Assembly (NCBI GenBank): GCA_028829895.1
Contig: CM054183.1
Location: 75,937,571 to 76,001,570 of the forward strand
Direction: 5' to 3'
Length of the DNA: 64,000 nt
Source of the DNA: Sinotaia quadrata
Lineage: Eukaryota > Mollusca > Gastropoda > Architaenioglossa > Viviparidae
The translations under genes and the position numbers were made by a program. Numbering within the stretch: the stretch's first letter is position 1; each line of letters opens with the position of its first letter. This document shows, piece by piece, positions 1 through 15,000 of the stretch. Under the pieces are notes generated by a model. It was not told where the DNA came from. It saw only the letters and a program-made list of their open reading frames with translations, and did not search any database.

Positions 1-82
1 CCATACATAGGGTGTCCCAAAAAGAATGTTGTTCCTAAGTGATGCATTCAGAAGCCAAGGAATCTGGGAGACGTAGGCAACC
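1..82 (-). CDS. SUR exon 15 (partial): NBD1 Q-loop
   Basis: Enters at phase 2, completing an Arg codon, and reads [18 protein letters not shown] then ILFGTPY up to the window edge. The Q-loop glutamine is present. Acceptor GTGAG. The rest of NBD1 lies outside the window. Confidence 0.88.
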
Positions 83-3000
83 CTCACATCACTAGGGAAA
101 CAATAAACATAAGTAACATGTCCATTAAATGAAAGCTTTGAAAATGTAATAAAGCATCAGTATATGCAATATAAATAAAACTTAAATATTAACATACAAC
201 TATTTATTTAGCATTGTTTAAAAACCCATGACTATGCAAGTACAGCAGCAATTATGTGCTTGTGGGGAAGAAAGTGAAAAGGTTAAATTCTTAAATAGTA
301 CAAAGGCTGCCATTAGCAAACAAAGACCACAGAGAAGAGAGACTGTATCTATGAATTAAATGGAACAATTCAGGAAATATATTACAGTAATTCCAAGACA
401 TATATATGTTGTATTTATTTATTAATCTACCCCTGTATCAACAAAAATGTAAATTTAAAAAATAAGATTAAAAAAAAATCTTGACCAAATGCCCCAATTA
501 AGAGATCATTTAAGATCAAATGATGAGGAATCCATGTCAAAATGAAAAGTTGACTTTAAAAAAATAAAAACTTTTTTTATCTTGACCAAATCTTGTATTG
601 ACAGAAGTTACTTAAAGATCAAATGAAGAGGAATCCATGTCAAAAATGGAAATAAACTAAGTCAATAGTTTTTTATGTTTCATCAGGTACAGATGTGACA
701 TTTTGCTGGAAGATGGGCCAGATGTTAATTCTCCATCACCCCGGGCCACCCGTAATCTTAGGCTAATCCCTAAAACACACCTTCTGGCTGGCCACATATG
801 TTAGAAAGATGAATGATAGATAACGTAGAATAGAAGAGTGATAGTTCTAGCAGACAGCTCAAGCCCTCAATACATACAGCCAGGATTGTAAGCAAATACA
901 AATGACAAACTACAACATATAACATGAGTCACACTAACATGAGTGATCTAAGTATCAACAATAAATGTATTCAACAAGAAATAATGTAAGACAGCAAGGT
1001 AACATATAGTGAATAGTTCAACAGTTACACTTAGAGTTTATAAATGTTTATAGCTCAAATCATGACCATGTGGTGTTATAAGAGAACATTAATTTTGAGT
1101 CTTATGGCACTGTAGAGGTTATTTGGTTCATTTGTATGAGTGAACTATAAATGAGTTTATAAGAGAACACTGAATATTTCTGAGTGAACTCTAGAAGTAC
1201 TCTGATTAAAGTTCAATTGAATTTGATTGTATCTTGATGAAACTGTATGGTTGTTGACTATAATTTACATAACCTTCAATGATTCAATACAAACCACAGG
1301 ATAGTTCTTATCAGAGAACAGAAATGGAGTTATTAGCGATAAATGATAATAGTTTCTACATAATCTGATTTAGGTGGTGTCTCAGTAGTCTTTGACTAGT
1401 AGTGTTAGGATCTCTTGACGAGTCATCTAGGGTCCCAGTGAATATCATAGAAGATGCACATATGGTCTGTGGAACCAGCTTTGGCATGTGGGTGTTCTGC
1501 TCTGGTGTTGCTTTGCAATGCAATACTCATCAAAGTCAACATCAAAGATAACATGGTTCTGTTCTGGTGTTGTTTCACAGCTCAACAATTGTTCATCAAT
1601 GTCTCAGATAAAGTGCCAATCTGCCAGTAAAATACACATAGGCTAAGAAATCGTCCTCATGTGTTCTCTGACAGAACACTCTTCTTACATGATCATCATA
1701 CATTTTTACATCATAAATGAAATATAAAAATAATGATATTAGATTTATAATTAATGTCAAGAGATAAACATTAATATAATATTAGTTAGGCAAGGAAAAC
1801 CACATACCTTTGGCAGCAATATATATAGAGGATGACTCCTGCTGCATTGTTAACTGGCAATAAGAGTTAATACTATGCATATAATTTATTAAGGCTGGAA
1901 GCCAAAATACATGTTGCCTCAGTGGTCAGCTGTATTCAACTAATGATTTATAGGTGAGTTTCTAGTATGTTCATTTATGCAGCTGAGCTGTGCTTCAAAT
2001 GGTTAATGTAGTGAGTTGTCTGGAACATACAGGTATGGTTCCAGCCTGAGGATAAGCATCAGTAGGTTTACATGTAGTCTATTTTTAGAGGGTGGGTGTG
2101 GGCTACATAAGCCATTATGTGACAATAGGTATTGCTCAATTTAACCCTTTGAACTCGAGATCCCGCTTTAGCGGGATTACCAGAAAATTGGATTTCCCGG
2201 TGGCCCGCAATAGTGGTATGAACATATAAAATTATATCCTTTTAAACTACAACATCAGTATATGCTGACTTACCCTAGAAATGAACTCTTCCAAAGATTT
2301 TGTGTGGCTGCGTCTTGGCGGCAAGTTCAGTGTAGTGTACAAGGCTAAAATCAGTGTAGTGTACAAGCCTAAATATGGCGACGGTCTTTCGATGTTCTGC
2401 ATGCAAAGACTACCTGTGCATTCGAATTCTGCTGTTGGTCAGATTATCATTCCAAGAAGAAATTTGGCAATAAAGTGTTTCACACATTGAGTGGCTAACT
2501 GATTTCACGTAGAAAATTTTTTTAAAAAACCAATGTTTTAAATTGATGGTTTTTTGCTCAGGAGAGCTTGGGTTATGGGGTTTCTTACATATAGGCACGT
2601 GGAGTTCAAAGGGTTAAATCTGATTTACACATTTTATTTAATGTCATTTAATGTCATTTGTGTGAATGATAAAAAAATTGCATCATGGTACTTGTTTTAG
2701 CACCTTGTTATTCATATATATTTCTTTTGAAAATAATGCATAATTGATCACTGCTTGATAACACAAATTTATATTAATTATTATACATTTAAAAATAACT
2801 CATAAATAATTATTGTTTGTCAGCACAGAGATGTACTACACTGTTGAAAATAATGCAAAAATGATCACTGCTTGATAACACAGAGGTATATTTTACATTT
2901 AAAAATAACACATCAATTTATAATCATTGTTTGATAACAATGAGAGTAATTTTTTTCGTTGAAAATAACACATTGATAACCAGTGCTTGATAACACAGAT

Positions 3001-6000
3001 GTATATGTTTCATTTGAAAATAACTTATAGATAATCACTGCTTGATTACAAAGAGATATACTTAACCCAACAAAATCATTCAGATTTTTGCTTATTTTTT
3101 AAATGTATCTTGCAAATCAATTCTTCTGATTTCACAAATTTCTATTTGTACTAAAACCTCAAGAAAACATCAATAGCAAATCACCTTTATTGCATATTTA
3201 TAATTTCAATTGCAAAAGAATATTTCTATGAATTTTTTAATTTAACCAATGTACACATATGAATATTATAATAAAATAAAGGGCCACACAGACGTGTTTA
3301 TAGTGGCAGCATGGAACTTGACAAAGCAGATCATCTCTCTTTTTAATTTTATTTTGTTGATTGCTTTACTTTTGTTTATATCTGGTGAGTGCATTGATTT
3401 GCAGTGTTTGTGATGTTTATATATAATGAATGCATATGTTTATAGCATTTGTAATGTTTATATCTGGTGAGTGCATTGATCTGTAGTAGGTGATGAAGGC
3501 ATTGCATATTGGGGATTTTCTTGTTGTGGGAGATAGATATTGAGAGTGTTGTTGAGAGTACTTATGTAATATGTATAGTTAGTGAATAGATATTGAGAGT
3601 GTTGTTGAGAGTACTTATGTGATATGTAAAGTTAGTGTAGTGTAATAAGAGGTGTCTATGCTGTCTACCATGAAATATGTAAGCATGCTTTCAATATTAT
3701 TTTATAGAGAAATGTTGAATTTAATGCATGTTGAATCTAACTTGTTAGGTGGTGATGAAATTTGCTAACAATCAGGTTTATTTCTACTTTTTTGTGATGT
3801 AAATAGGAGTTGTGATGGTGGCCAAGTATAAATGCATATTTTGCCTTCTTGTCTGTAATTTCATTGCCTTGATGTTTGTATGGCTGGAGATCCATTGGAA
3901 AGTGATGTTTGCCTTGCTAGGGTCTTTAACAAAAATTTTTTGTTGTTGTTTTCTTTTTATTTTATAGAGCTTTCTTGAGTGCTGACAGCTTGGAGTGTAG
4001 GAGGTGGTAGGTTTTTTCATGTTTCATGTTATTTGGTCTGCAACCATTTTCAAGAGTCTCTCTTGTTTTGTGTATACTACCATACCAGTGCCTGGTTTTT
4101 ATCTCTCAGCTGTGTGCAAGAAATAGTGGGCTTTGTACTGCTAGTGTAAAGTGTAAAGTGTGGGTTGGTTTGTATACAGTTTATCATGTTTGCCAATGTT
4201 TGTGAAAGTAGCAACAGGTCTCTGTATGTAGGATGGGGTGGGGATTGCTTTGGGTGGGAGGATGTTCTATGGCCTTTTCAGTGGTTATGTTTGTCAGCTT
4301 GTCCTATGAATAGTCATTTGGTGGTTGGGAGAAGTAGGAGATTGTCCATTTCATTTTCATTTTTAGGTTCAGATTTGGTGTGTAACCTCTTTTCTCCCAC
4401 TTTGCTTGGAAGTGTCATGTTTGTACTCTTTTTGCCCAGTGCCTTAGTGCCTTTTTGTCCAGCCTTTCCCTAAGGTATAGCTATCCTCTCTGTTCAGTCT
4501 TTACTTAAGATTTAGTTGACTTGTTCACCAAGCCATTAAGCTTTCTGTCTCGAACTTCTCCCCAAGATTTAGCTATCTTGTTTGTCCAGCCTTTCAATAA
4601 GCTTTAGCTATCTTCTTTGTCCAGCCTTTCAATAAGGTTTTGCTATCTTGTTTGTCCAGCCTTTCCCTAAGATTCAGATGACTAAGGTTTACCTGACCTA
4701 ATGTCCAGCTTTCTCTAAAGTTTTAACTGTTGTGTCATAGAGGCAGGCATGCAGGAGTGCTCTTAACTTTTATCTAATGGCTTTTTTTATTAATGTCTAT
4801 AGTTGATGAGGTTTTGGATTGTTTATTGCTGCAAAGGTGTTTAGGCCAAAGTTGATGACTGACTATTGACTGACTAGATGAGTGCTGTTGTTTTGCTATT
4901 TGCACTGGTGTGTGTCTGGGGTCTGTACCATTTCATATCTGTTAAACAAAACAGCTCCAAGTATTAGCTAAATGGGCCATCATATGACTAATTTATAATT
5001 AGACTATCTCATAAGTACTGCAAGTAATGGAAATGAGGTCTGCACAAACAGTCCCAAATTAAATCCAGTATCAACTTGAACATGATGGTGCATGAATCAC
5101 AATGTGATTCAGTAATGCTCAACAGATTACACACATTATTCATACTCATTTTAAGCATGTCTATATTATTTGTTATAACAAAGAAAAAAGTTCCATCATA
5201 CTGACCTTGACCATTCAACTGTGCCACTGACTGTTATCATTTCACCCAACATGGCTGCCAGTAAGGAAGATTTGCCAGCCCCTACTTGGCCAACAATCAT
5301 TGTCAGCTTTCCTGAAGAAGTAGTGTCAGATTTAGAGAAGTGGTAATCTACACCAGGCTATTCAAACTACTGACAACTTTTTCTCTCATGAGAAATATGA
5401 TATTTTAAATAAAACAGAAGTTACAATTTAAATAATAATAGTCTAACAGTGCTCTTTCTTCACTGTATGGTTAAATTTGGTTACTGGTACATGTAGATAG
5501 TTGTAATTTCTATTTTTTTTTTCAAATCAAATGTTCATTTGAATTTCACATCCTAAAACATTTTTAAGTATCATAGAATAATATAGGATATGTATAAAGG
5601 AAAAACAACAAATTTTTGGTTATTCATTACTGAATAATTGGCATTAATTTCAAATAATACATTATAACCTTTTAAGTTTTTAAAAGCTTATTCTTAAAAT
5701 ATTTATATATCCTAGTATCATCTGGATGCCACATAGGAGTTCTCTCAACTGCAACTAGCACTGCTTTCTTAATCCTATGCCTCTTTGCAAGCACCTTTCA
5801 AGTTTTACCAAAGAAAAAAGTTGATTTTGACTCTTCTTTCCAATGACATGTACTTTTAAAGGCTGAAATCTGGATGATTGTGTAATTAATTATACACTGT
5901 ACTGGATTTCATTAAAAATATATTGTTTGAAAATTTAATCACATATATCTACAAGTTCTGATCCCTTATGATTGCTTGTCACTCTAAGAGCTTCCCATTT

Positions 6001-9000
6001 TAGCAAAAAGTTGATAAATATTGGAAAAATGACTGCAAAGTCCAACCTTTTAGTTAAAAGCAGGATTAAAAAAATTCTAGCAAACCTAAATCAAGTCAGA
6101 CATGTTACCAAGCAGTATAGAATATTATCGTCAATGGTCAAACACTCATCAATGAGCACAAGGCCAAATAAATACTGAGTGGTAAAAACAAATCATTTGA
6201 CTTAATACTAATTATTGAGCAGTACAGAACATCACTTGAACACACATTAGTGAGCAGTTAGAAAATCATCACATAGACAAACTAAATATACAGTGGTACA
6301 GAATACCACATAACCAAGTACTAATTCATGAGCAGTATAGAATATCATAACTGGACCAAGTACTAATTAATCAGCAAATTTAGAACATCATCACCTGAAC
6401 GAATATTAATTAGTGAGCAGAACAGAACACCATCATTTGACAGCACAATAATAATGTGATGTACAGAGATCATCATTGTCTACACTTAGTAGGAGAGAAA
6501 ATCACTTGATCAAACACTAAATATTGAGCAGTACAGATCACTTGATCAAGCACTAATTAGTGAGCAGTACAAACACCATTACTTGAACATTAATTACTAA
6601 ACAGCTCAAAACATCAGTTGATCAAACACTAATTACTGAGCAGTACAGAACATCAGTTGACCAAATACTAATTAGTGAGCAATACAGAACATCAGTTGAC
6701 CAAATACTAATTAGTGAGCAGTACAGAACATCAGTTGACCAAATACTAATTAGTGAGCAGTATATAATATCATCAATTGGCTAAACATTAACTAGTGAGT
6801 GGTTCAGATCATCACTTTGCTAAACTAATTACTGAGTGGTACAGAACATCTCCATTTGGTTAGTGGTATAGAACATCACCACTTGGCCAAACTAATTATT
6901 GAGCAATGCAGAACACCACTTGATCAAGCACTAATTAGTGAGCATTGCAGAACACCACTTGATCAAGAACTAATTAGTGAGCAGTACAGAACATCATCAT
7001 TTGAATAAACACTAATTACTAAACAGTACAAAACACCAGCTGACCAAACACTAATTAGTGAGCAGCACAGAACATCATTACTTGAACAAACACTAATTAC
7101 TGAGTGTACAGAATATCATCATGTGGCCAAACTAATTATTGAAAAATGCAGAACATTATTTGACTAAAAATTAATTAGTGATCAATACTAACATCATCAC
7201 TTGATTCACCACTAATATTAGTGATCAGAACAGATCATCAATTGAACTACACTAAATACTGAGCAGCACAGAACTTCTGCATTTGATTCAATACTGATAA
7301 TGATGATCAGTACAGGACATCAACTGAACAAACACTAGTTGCTGCTAAACACTAATTAATGAGCAGAATAAGTTTGCTTCAATTGCCTACTTTTACTCCG
7401 ACCTGAATCAACTCTTATATCAGGTCTATCAGCTATAAGATAGATTATCCAAATACAAAAATCAAAGGAAGAGCAGTCTACTGTGACTTGTATTTATCAT
7501 CACTTTTGACTTTAGATTGTATTATGACAGTCTTCTTGACTGACAGATTGCTATCCATCAATTTATCAGTTACTGCCAACTACATTCATGTGATGTCATA
7601 AAATGTCACTAATGGTCATCATTTTCTTTAAATACTGTAATATCTTTGTGTGTAATTTTTCATATTTGTCTATTATGCACATTGCAATTTCATGAGTCCA
7701 CTGACTTTTTAAAGTAATTTCATCTGCAATTTCCATTTCTCATGATGAAAAACTGGTATCTATAAAATACATTAAATCTGAAACATCTTAGTATATTTCT
7801 CTCATTAATTTCAAGAAATGTATATTGTAAGCATAAAAGAAAGAAATTAACTTTCAGCTATAATAATTTTTTTTTAACAATTCCACATTTATCAACATAA
7901 ATATTTGAAGAAATGAATCTTCACTGTATTGAAAGAAATTTCTGCTTTTATTATTACTATTTTTACACTTGTGCTGCTGGGAAAGATTGTACAGTGAAAA
8001 CCCACTAAAATAACTGGTGATCCTAAAAATTTGATCATGATAAATGTGGGTTCATAAAATTTGCCACTTCAAGCCGGTCAATTTAAATCTTGTAAAATTA
8101 GGAAAAGAATTGGTACACATATGTAACTATTTCATTATCTCATTATTTTAAACACAATTATAGTAATTTTTATTCATTAAAATGAAAATAGCATAAATAA
8201 AGAAAAATATCAAAAGGCGTTAGTAACTAAGACTCTCTTACAGGTGGCCAGATGCCTTGTCATTGTATGAAACTTTTAGACAAGGTTTCAGTCTCCGGAC
8301 ATTGCAAAGGATGGTGGTCAGAATAGCCTGTCTGACCAGGGGTGGGGGAATAGGAAGCAGTGCAGGCAGCTGCACTTGCACAGCAAACTCCCATGGAAAA
8401 CCCCCTTAGGCATAGGTGCATGTCCCTATCCATGCAACCGGCCATGGGTTTGCACAGCTGAACCTTTGCCTACTGGTGTAAATTCGGCAGCAGGTCTTGG
8501 TTGATAAGGGAGAGTGGGTAATCCAGATCGCTCTTGAGCAATGGCATCAGCTTACATGGTTATTACCCTCAGGCCCCAAAATCTGGGGGTAAAAGGCATC
8601 CAAGCACTATCTTCTCATGGTACCCACTGAGAGGGGACTCACATTCCCTGCTAAGTGTGCTCAGGTATCAGGGCTTCCCTGCCCTGGACCAAAAGAAGGC
8701 ATGGCATCCTGCGTGGTTTAGGCCAACTCCTGGCATTATGAGAGTTCGTTACCTCAACTCTGGGTCAATGCCAGGGCTCGCCACTTTTCTGAATGGGGTC
8801 ACCATCACTAAGCTATCTGATCTGGCCTTGATAACAATCTCCTGCATTGCAGATGTCAAAAGATCACAAATGGGTGCTCACTGATACCAGAAAGTGGCAG
8901 CAAAGGATGAGAGGGAATGGGACTGTAAGGTCTCCCATCTGATGATGCTGGTGTGATTAGGGCTTAAAAGTCATGCAAACCAAACACCATAAACCTGTAT

Positions 9001-12000
9001 TGCCACAAAATCCTCGGAGTAGGGGAGATTATGATCCTGAAGTTGGGTGCTCAAGCTGCCTTCATCAAGTGTGGGTTTGGTGTAGCTAGCTAAAGGGACC
9101 TTCATTGTGGGAAAATCTGGTAGTGCATGGAGTAACAGGTGCTCCAACAGCTGTTCACTGTCGGTCATCTCAGAGGAGGAGATGATATAATGATTACTCA
9201 CAATCATGGCCCAAAAACTCATAGACACAAGAAATAGTTGGACCCTAGTCATAACTATGACATGCTTAAAACTAGTCATTGATAGTTCATGCCATGTTAT
9301 GGATTATCATCAAAGGGAAAAAAAGCATTTTCTAATTAGCCCTTTTGCAACTAGTCTTCCTTAGCCAAGGCAAGGACAAGTTCATAAATGTTCCTGTATT
9401 GAAAGAACACAAAAAGCAAGCTGACTTTTATAAACTAGTCCAAAATGTATATTATGTAATAAGGAACTTTGTATTAAAAAAAAGAAGAAAATCTCAAATG
9501 ACTGATCCAAAGAGCAGTAATTAAAGTACTTTAACCATTAATAATGAAGGTAGAGGTAATAAAGGAGATAAACTTGTTTCCAGATGTCATGCTCTTGGAG
9601 GCACTTAATTAAAAGAATGATGGAGAATGTGAGCCAAAAACATGCTGTTTGGACAATTATTTGGCTTGGGGTATATAATTGTAAAGGCTGGTAGTTTTGA
9701 AAAACACTTTAATTTGCACAAAAACATAATTTTAATAAGTAAACACATTTTGTGGAAAAGAAAAATCAAACTGTGCAAAAGTATACAAATCTCAACAGTG
9801 AAAACAAAATTAAATAAGAAAAATTGAATTTTTGTGCCATATCCTGCCTTAACATATATATAATTGGGGAAAAAATCCATACATTATAAAACAATAATAG
9901 ACGTATAAACAGTATTCCTCAACAACACTAATACATCATTATCACATATGACAGAACTGTTAGCTATGAATGTCTTCAAAAATTTTTATTACTAGCATGA
10001 TCTTCAAAACAAAAGAAACCAAAAGGTGATCACATTATATCCAGAATTTTTCATTATAGCATAGTATAACTGGGTTTCACTATATTAGCATTTATTTAAG
10101 TCTATCATAGCAGAGAAAGAAATATTCTGAATCATTAATTTTATTAGGGTGTCTATCATTTATTATGCCTGTTTAATAAATATAAATACTGTAAATTTCA
10201 TGTGTCATGTTCTTTAACTGTGCATTTCGATTCCACTGATAAGGGACAAATCTATTATTCAGTACAAGCACTGCTTATGACAGGATTATCTCCCTTAAAA
10301 TAAACATTAAGTGCTGTATGCATGTATAGATGTACTCCGGATACAATGCGGCAACTTAGGATGATTTTCACTTTCACTGTTCACAGAAACTTAAATTAAA
10401 AATTAAAATGTTGGGGGAGAATGTTCAAAAATAAATTTTCAAGAATTTCTGCTATATAAAATGATTTCTAGTACATGAATGAGTATTTCATAACAAATAC
10501 AAATAACAAAATGTTAACATAAAGATAACGTAATGACAAACGCTATGATGTCAGCACATATGTCACTTTCAGCTCCTTCCTCAGATGTTCTTTCAAAACT
10601 TTTATTTATTGTACAATTTCTGAATTTTAACAAAAGATGGTGTGATGGGATGCAGACTTGGAAATATGTAATACTTGTAAGTTAACAGTGGTTAATTTGA
10701 CTTACAACTAAGTCAACACACGATCAGCTTTTCATAAGACAGTCAGACAGAAAATAATAAGGTTTACAAAAATAACAATGTAATCTACATTTTTTCCAAA
10801 ACTGAAATACCTGTAGGAATCTTGACATTTATATCTTTCAGAAAAACCTCCCTTGACTTTAAGTCCCATGAAAAATTTCCTCCTGATAATTCCACAGCAA
10901 TACGAGCCTCCATAAAAACAAGTTCTTCTGCAATGTCATCAATGTCACATGATGAAACACCACTGTGGTGACGACGACGCTTGTATTCTGGTTGTCCATC
11001 ATTTGCACTAAAAATAATATCAGGAGACTGCTTTATTTGACAATAAAAACTTTTCTTGTAAAAAGTATATACATGGAATGAAAGAAACAATTTCAATAAA
11101 ACACAAGAGTAATACATGTTTAGTACTATGGTAGCTGAAATTGAATAAACTTAATATAAAGTATACCAAAGTATACCTTTCACAATCAAAATTCAAATAT
11201 TTAAAATGCTCTTATGTATCTCAACTGTTAATTCTTCATTTCATGGCTCAGTAGATGGCTCTTTTATAATTAAAATTCTTCATGAAGTGCACCAGTAATG
11301 TAAAAAAGTTCTACATTTCCTGTATTGTCAAGTAATTGTAAGCTGACAAAAACATAATTACAAACACCTGTTCATTATATCTGCTAAGCTGTGCCTGGAG
11401 ATGACCTGGCAGCAGCATATATAATAATGGAGCTAACTTGGCAGTAGGTTATGTAATGATGGAGGTGACCTATGTAATGACAACAGCAGCATATGTGTGG
11501 CAGAGTAAATTTGCCTATCTCTATTTCTAAACTTGTTATTTAAACTGTTAAATATCAAAGTGACCTGACTTTGTGCACTGCTTATGATATTTTTCAGTTG
11601 AAGTAAACAACTCAGGTAGAGAATATACTAGAAACTGCTGATGCAATCCAAACCAGTTCCAAGTGGATGAATAGTTTTTCTGACTAATAGTCTTATACCT
11701 GTTCATAACAATTTCATCCAATAGGGATGGACTAAAAGTTGCTTTGTTAAAGAAAGTCTATATTCTAATCACTTTGATGTGAACATAACTCAAGTACAGT
11801 CATAAAGGCAATAATTAGCTTATGGTAAGTTGTGGTAAGTTAACTGACTGATAAAGAAAGAATGGGCTTATAGAAATATTTTGCAAATGTTTGCTATTGA
11901 TCTATGATTTGAATTGGAGAATGCTTATGTAATTGAACCAATTTGATTATGTTGTACATTATAATTGTGAATTTTGATCGATGCTATATTTCTTATGCTG

Positions 12001-15000
12001 TGTGTGTATCGGGTAAATGAAATTGTTGCAAGATTTGAGAGTTGAGAATATACATAAGAAAGGGGTTTAGATATGAAATATGCCCGAAATTTAGCACTGC
12101 CTTAATTTTACTTTTGCAAGAGAAAAGCATGCCTTTCTTTTCACTTCAGGTAACAGTGACTACTGTACTCTACTTGATCATGTTGGTGTGATAATCCAGT
12201 GTTATGATCAAACTTATCAGTAAACATTTGCTGTAAGGTGATTCCTGTGAATTCCGTATGAGAGCCAATATGGCAGAAATTTATGGCCTGAGTTTGCACT
12301 CAAGAATTCATTAACAAGGAAAAGACTAAACTAGCTCTAATTTAAACAAGACACTCAGTATACAGAATACTCTAACTGGAAGAAAAAAAACTAGCACACA
12401 TTTAGATAAAACATTCAGCCCAGTGGTGTGTTAACAAGAAGAAACCTAGCTCTAATTTGGACAAGATACTCAGTACAATGATACTTTAACAAGAAAGAAC
12501 GAACTCTAATTTAGGAAACACACTTAACATAGTAAATAATAGTCCTCACCAATGTTTCATACAACAAAGTGCATTTTTTTTTAATTTAAGACTTACAGGA
12601 GGATAAAAAAAGCACCCTGGCCCACTGAAATATTTGCTTTACTCACCCAAACACTGGAGCACTGGATTTGCGAATTAATGGAAGAGGTTTTACTTCTAGC
12701 AATTCTGCACTGGTCAAGTTTCGGCTTATACTACTTGCCCGAGATTCATGCACATCTAGCATGGAATCTGCAGAGTTCTGACGACTGTGAGATTTGTGAG
12801 TAGCTCCACCACTTCCAAAGGACATGATACTACCACTGCGACATGAAACATTGTCTGGCTGGTCAAAGCGCAGTGGTATCATTTCCATCTGACCATTATC
12901 TGCATCCACATTGATCACAGCATCATACTTCTCCTGAAAATTTTAAATACAAACAGCCTCATAATTCTGAAACATAATTCTTAAATATGAATGGATTGCA
13001 CTTCTCCAAAATGTCTTCTCCTCAAATTGCTAAATACAAATGGATTGTACTTCTCCAGAAATGTTAAATATAAACAGCATCACATTACTTCTGAAATGTT
13101 AACTATGTGCAACAAATGCATCTACAACAATGGAAAATAATGATAATGTTTGGACATAGACAAAGAGCAGAAGTTAATCAAATCAAAATGACATACTTTG
13201 TATAATTTTTTTAATTTCTCTTATGCTAAATGAAATTTCAGGTAATTTACATAAAGCACAGAGGTATAACTATGAAATTTTGTTAAAAATACATTTTTTC
13301 AGTAAACTGCATTTTCTGAATATCAATATTTAAACTAAATGTACAGTTGAGCCTGAAAGTTAACTCACTATAAACCATAACTCTTACCAGATGTGCCTAC
13401 TATTCATTTCTTGGTTTGCTATCTAGATCATTGAAATATGACTAACTAGGTTCTTGTAGCTTGATAAATCATGTAAAAGAACTTAAAGAAGGAAATATTC
13501 TTTCCCTCTAGTAACTTTGCTGCATTCAAATTTTGAGAGACTTAAACAATTTATGATTACAATCCCCCCCCCCCCCCAACAAAAAAATAAAAAAATAAAA
13601 ATAAAAATAAATAAATAAATAAAAATGGCAGACTGTGATTAAAAAGCTAATTCCATTAACCAATCATGTTTATTGATTTTAAGAATTTTATAAAATTACA
13701 ATTATTCTGAACTTGTGCAATAATAGTGATGTCTTTCTTCCACTGCTATTTTATACCACAGCTTTATCATTTGTGTCAGGGCTCCGACTGGTTCAAGTGT
13801 TTTATCGACCTTCCTAGTCTGCTGAGTACCTTTGTATTCAATACATTGAAAAACTTATGAACCTGATAGAAAGTGTTCAATAACAAACTTTAAAAAAAAA
13901 ATCCACTGCCTAGATCAGGGATGCACAAACTTTTTAGGTCAGAGGGCCAAATTTCCACTTGATAGCTTTGTGGAGTGCCGCAAGTTAGATTGCACATGGA
14001 TGGCTCAGTAGAAAAAAACAACACAAATAATGAAATAAAGTCCTCCGGGGGCTGCACAGAGCCCTATCTCGGGTCGCATGCGACCTGCGGGCTGCGGTTT
14101 GTGCACCTCTGGCCTAGATAGTGAAATTAATGTGTAAGTTTTTTTTTTAAATTCACATTTTAATAATTTTTAATCACTGCATTTGATTTAATCACTGTGA
14201 TTACTAAATAAAAATTCCTAAGTTATTTATTAAGACTTAGTGTAATATCACCACCCCCTTCCCCAATATTTTCTTTTTAATTTTAAAGTAAATGTTATAA
14301 TACAAAGGAAAATAAGAATAATTATTATTTATTTTAGACTTCAAAATTACTGTATGATAAACATTAATTTTACTCTTTTAAAAAAATTGTTAAAAACAAT
14401 AAAGGACATCAAATACTTCACTCATTGACTCGTTCTAGAGGTCACTGCCCTTTATCCCAAACTCTATTACTTAAAGCAGTGAATAAGAACAAGTCTTCTT
14501 CATTTTGACCTTGTCAGCAGATTTTAATTAGTATTTAGCAAGTGTAAAAATGCATACTGTTCTGACCAAAATATCTCACTTCACTTTTTTTGCTACTATT
14601 AACAGAACAGATATTCACTTTCACATGGAAACATAACATTACTGACATTGCTCTCTATAAAGTACACGCAGGCCTCAGGTTATAAATGAGTTCCATTTAT
14701 TAAGGATGTTAGTTCATTAGGATGATGGCAGCTTCCGACCTAGGCTGATTTTGCTGCCTGGTACAAGGTGTGCCACTATTTAGAGAATTGTAGATAATGA
14801 TAGAGTGGAGGGTGGTTGAAGAGTTGAAGAGTGGTGATGATATATGGTGGCCAGTGGATCCATGGCATTCATTGTCTGGCCAGTAGAGGCATGCAATAGC
14901 CTGGTTGTCCATGGGCTAATGACATGGTGGCCAAACAACAGTTTTGATAAGAAATGGGCATGAAAAAAACATTTCTACTGCTGTTTTTTGCTTTTCGGGT

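Larger units (their letters stand above)
83..5205 (-). other. SUR intron 14
   Basis: No coding sequence seen. It holds the piggyBac-type MITE and several short repeats described separately. The rest (about 660-2140 and 3660-4430) looks like unique AT-rich intron. Confidence 0.8.
5312..10810 (-). other. SUR intron 13
   Basis: No exon seen. It contains the TAATTA array (5960-7370) and a GC-richer block (8230-8970). The remainder (5312-5950, 7370-8220, 8970-10810) is AT-rich with no structure that I recognise. Confidence 0.8.

Noticed and set aside
4165..4473. 102-codon plus-strand open frame
   Set aside because: Low-complexity hydrophobic translation with no domain, and its end runs into a minisatellite. 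Most likely chance.
5960..7370. CRISPR-like regular repeats
   Set aside because: Units are contiguous and degenerate without unique spacers, and the genome is eukaryotic.
8534..8884. 116-codon plus-strand open frame
   Set aside because: No recognisable domain. It lies in the GC-richer block where chance frames are longer; kept only as part of that block.
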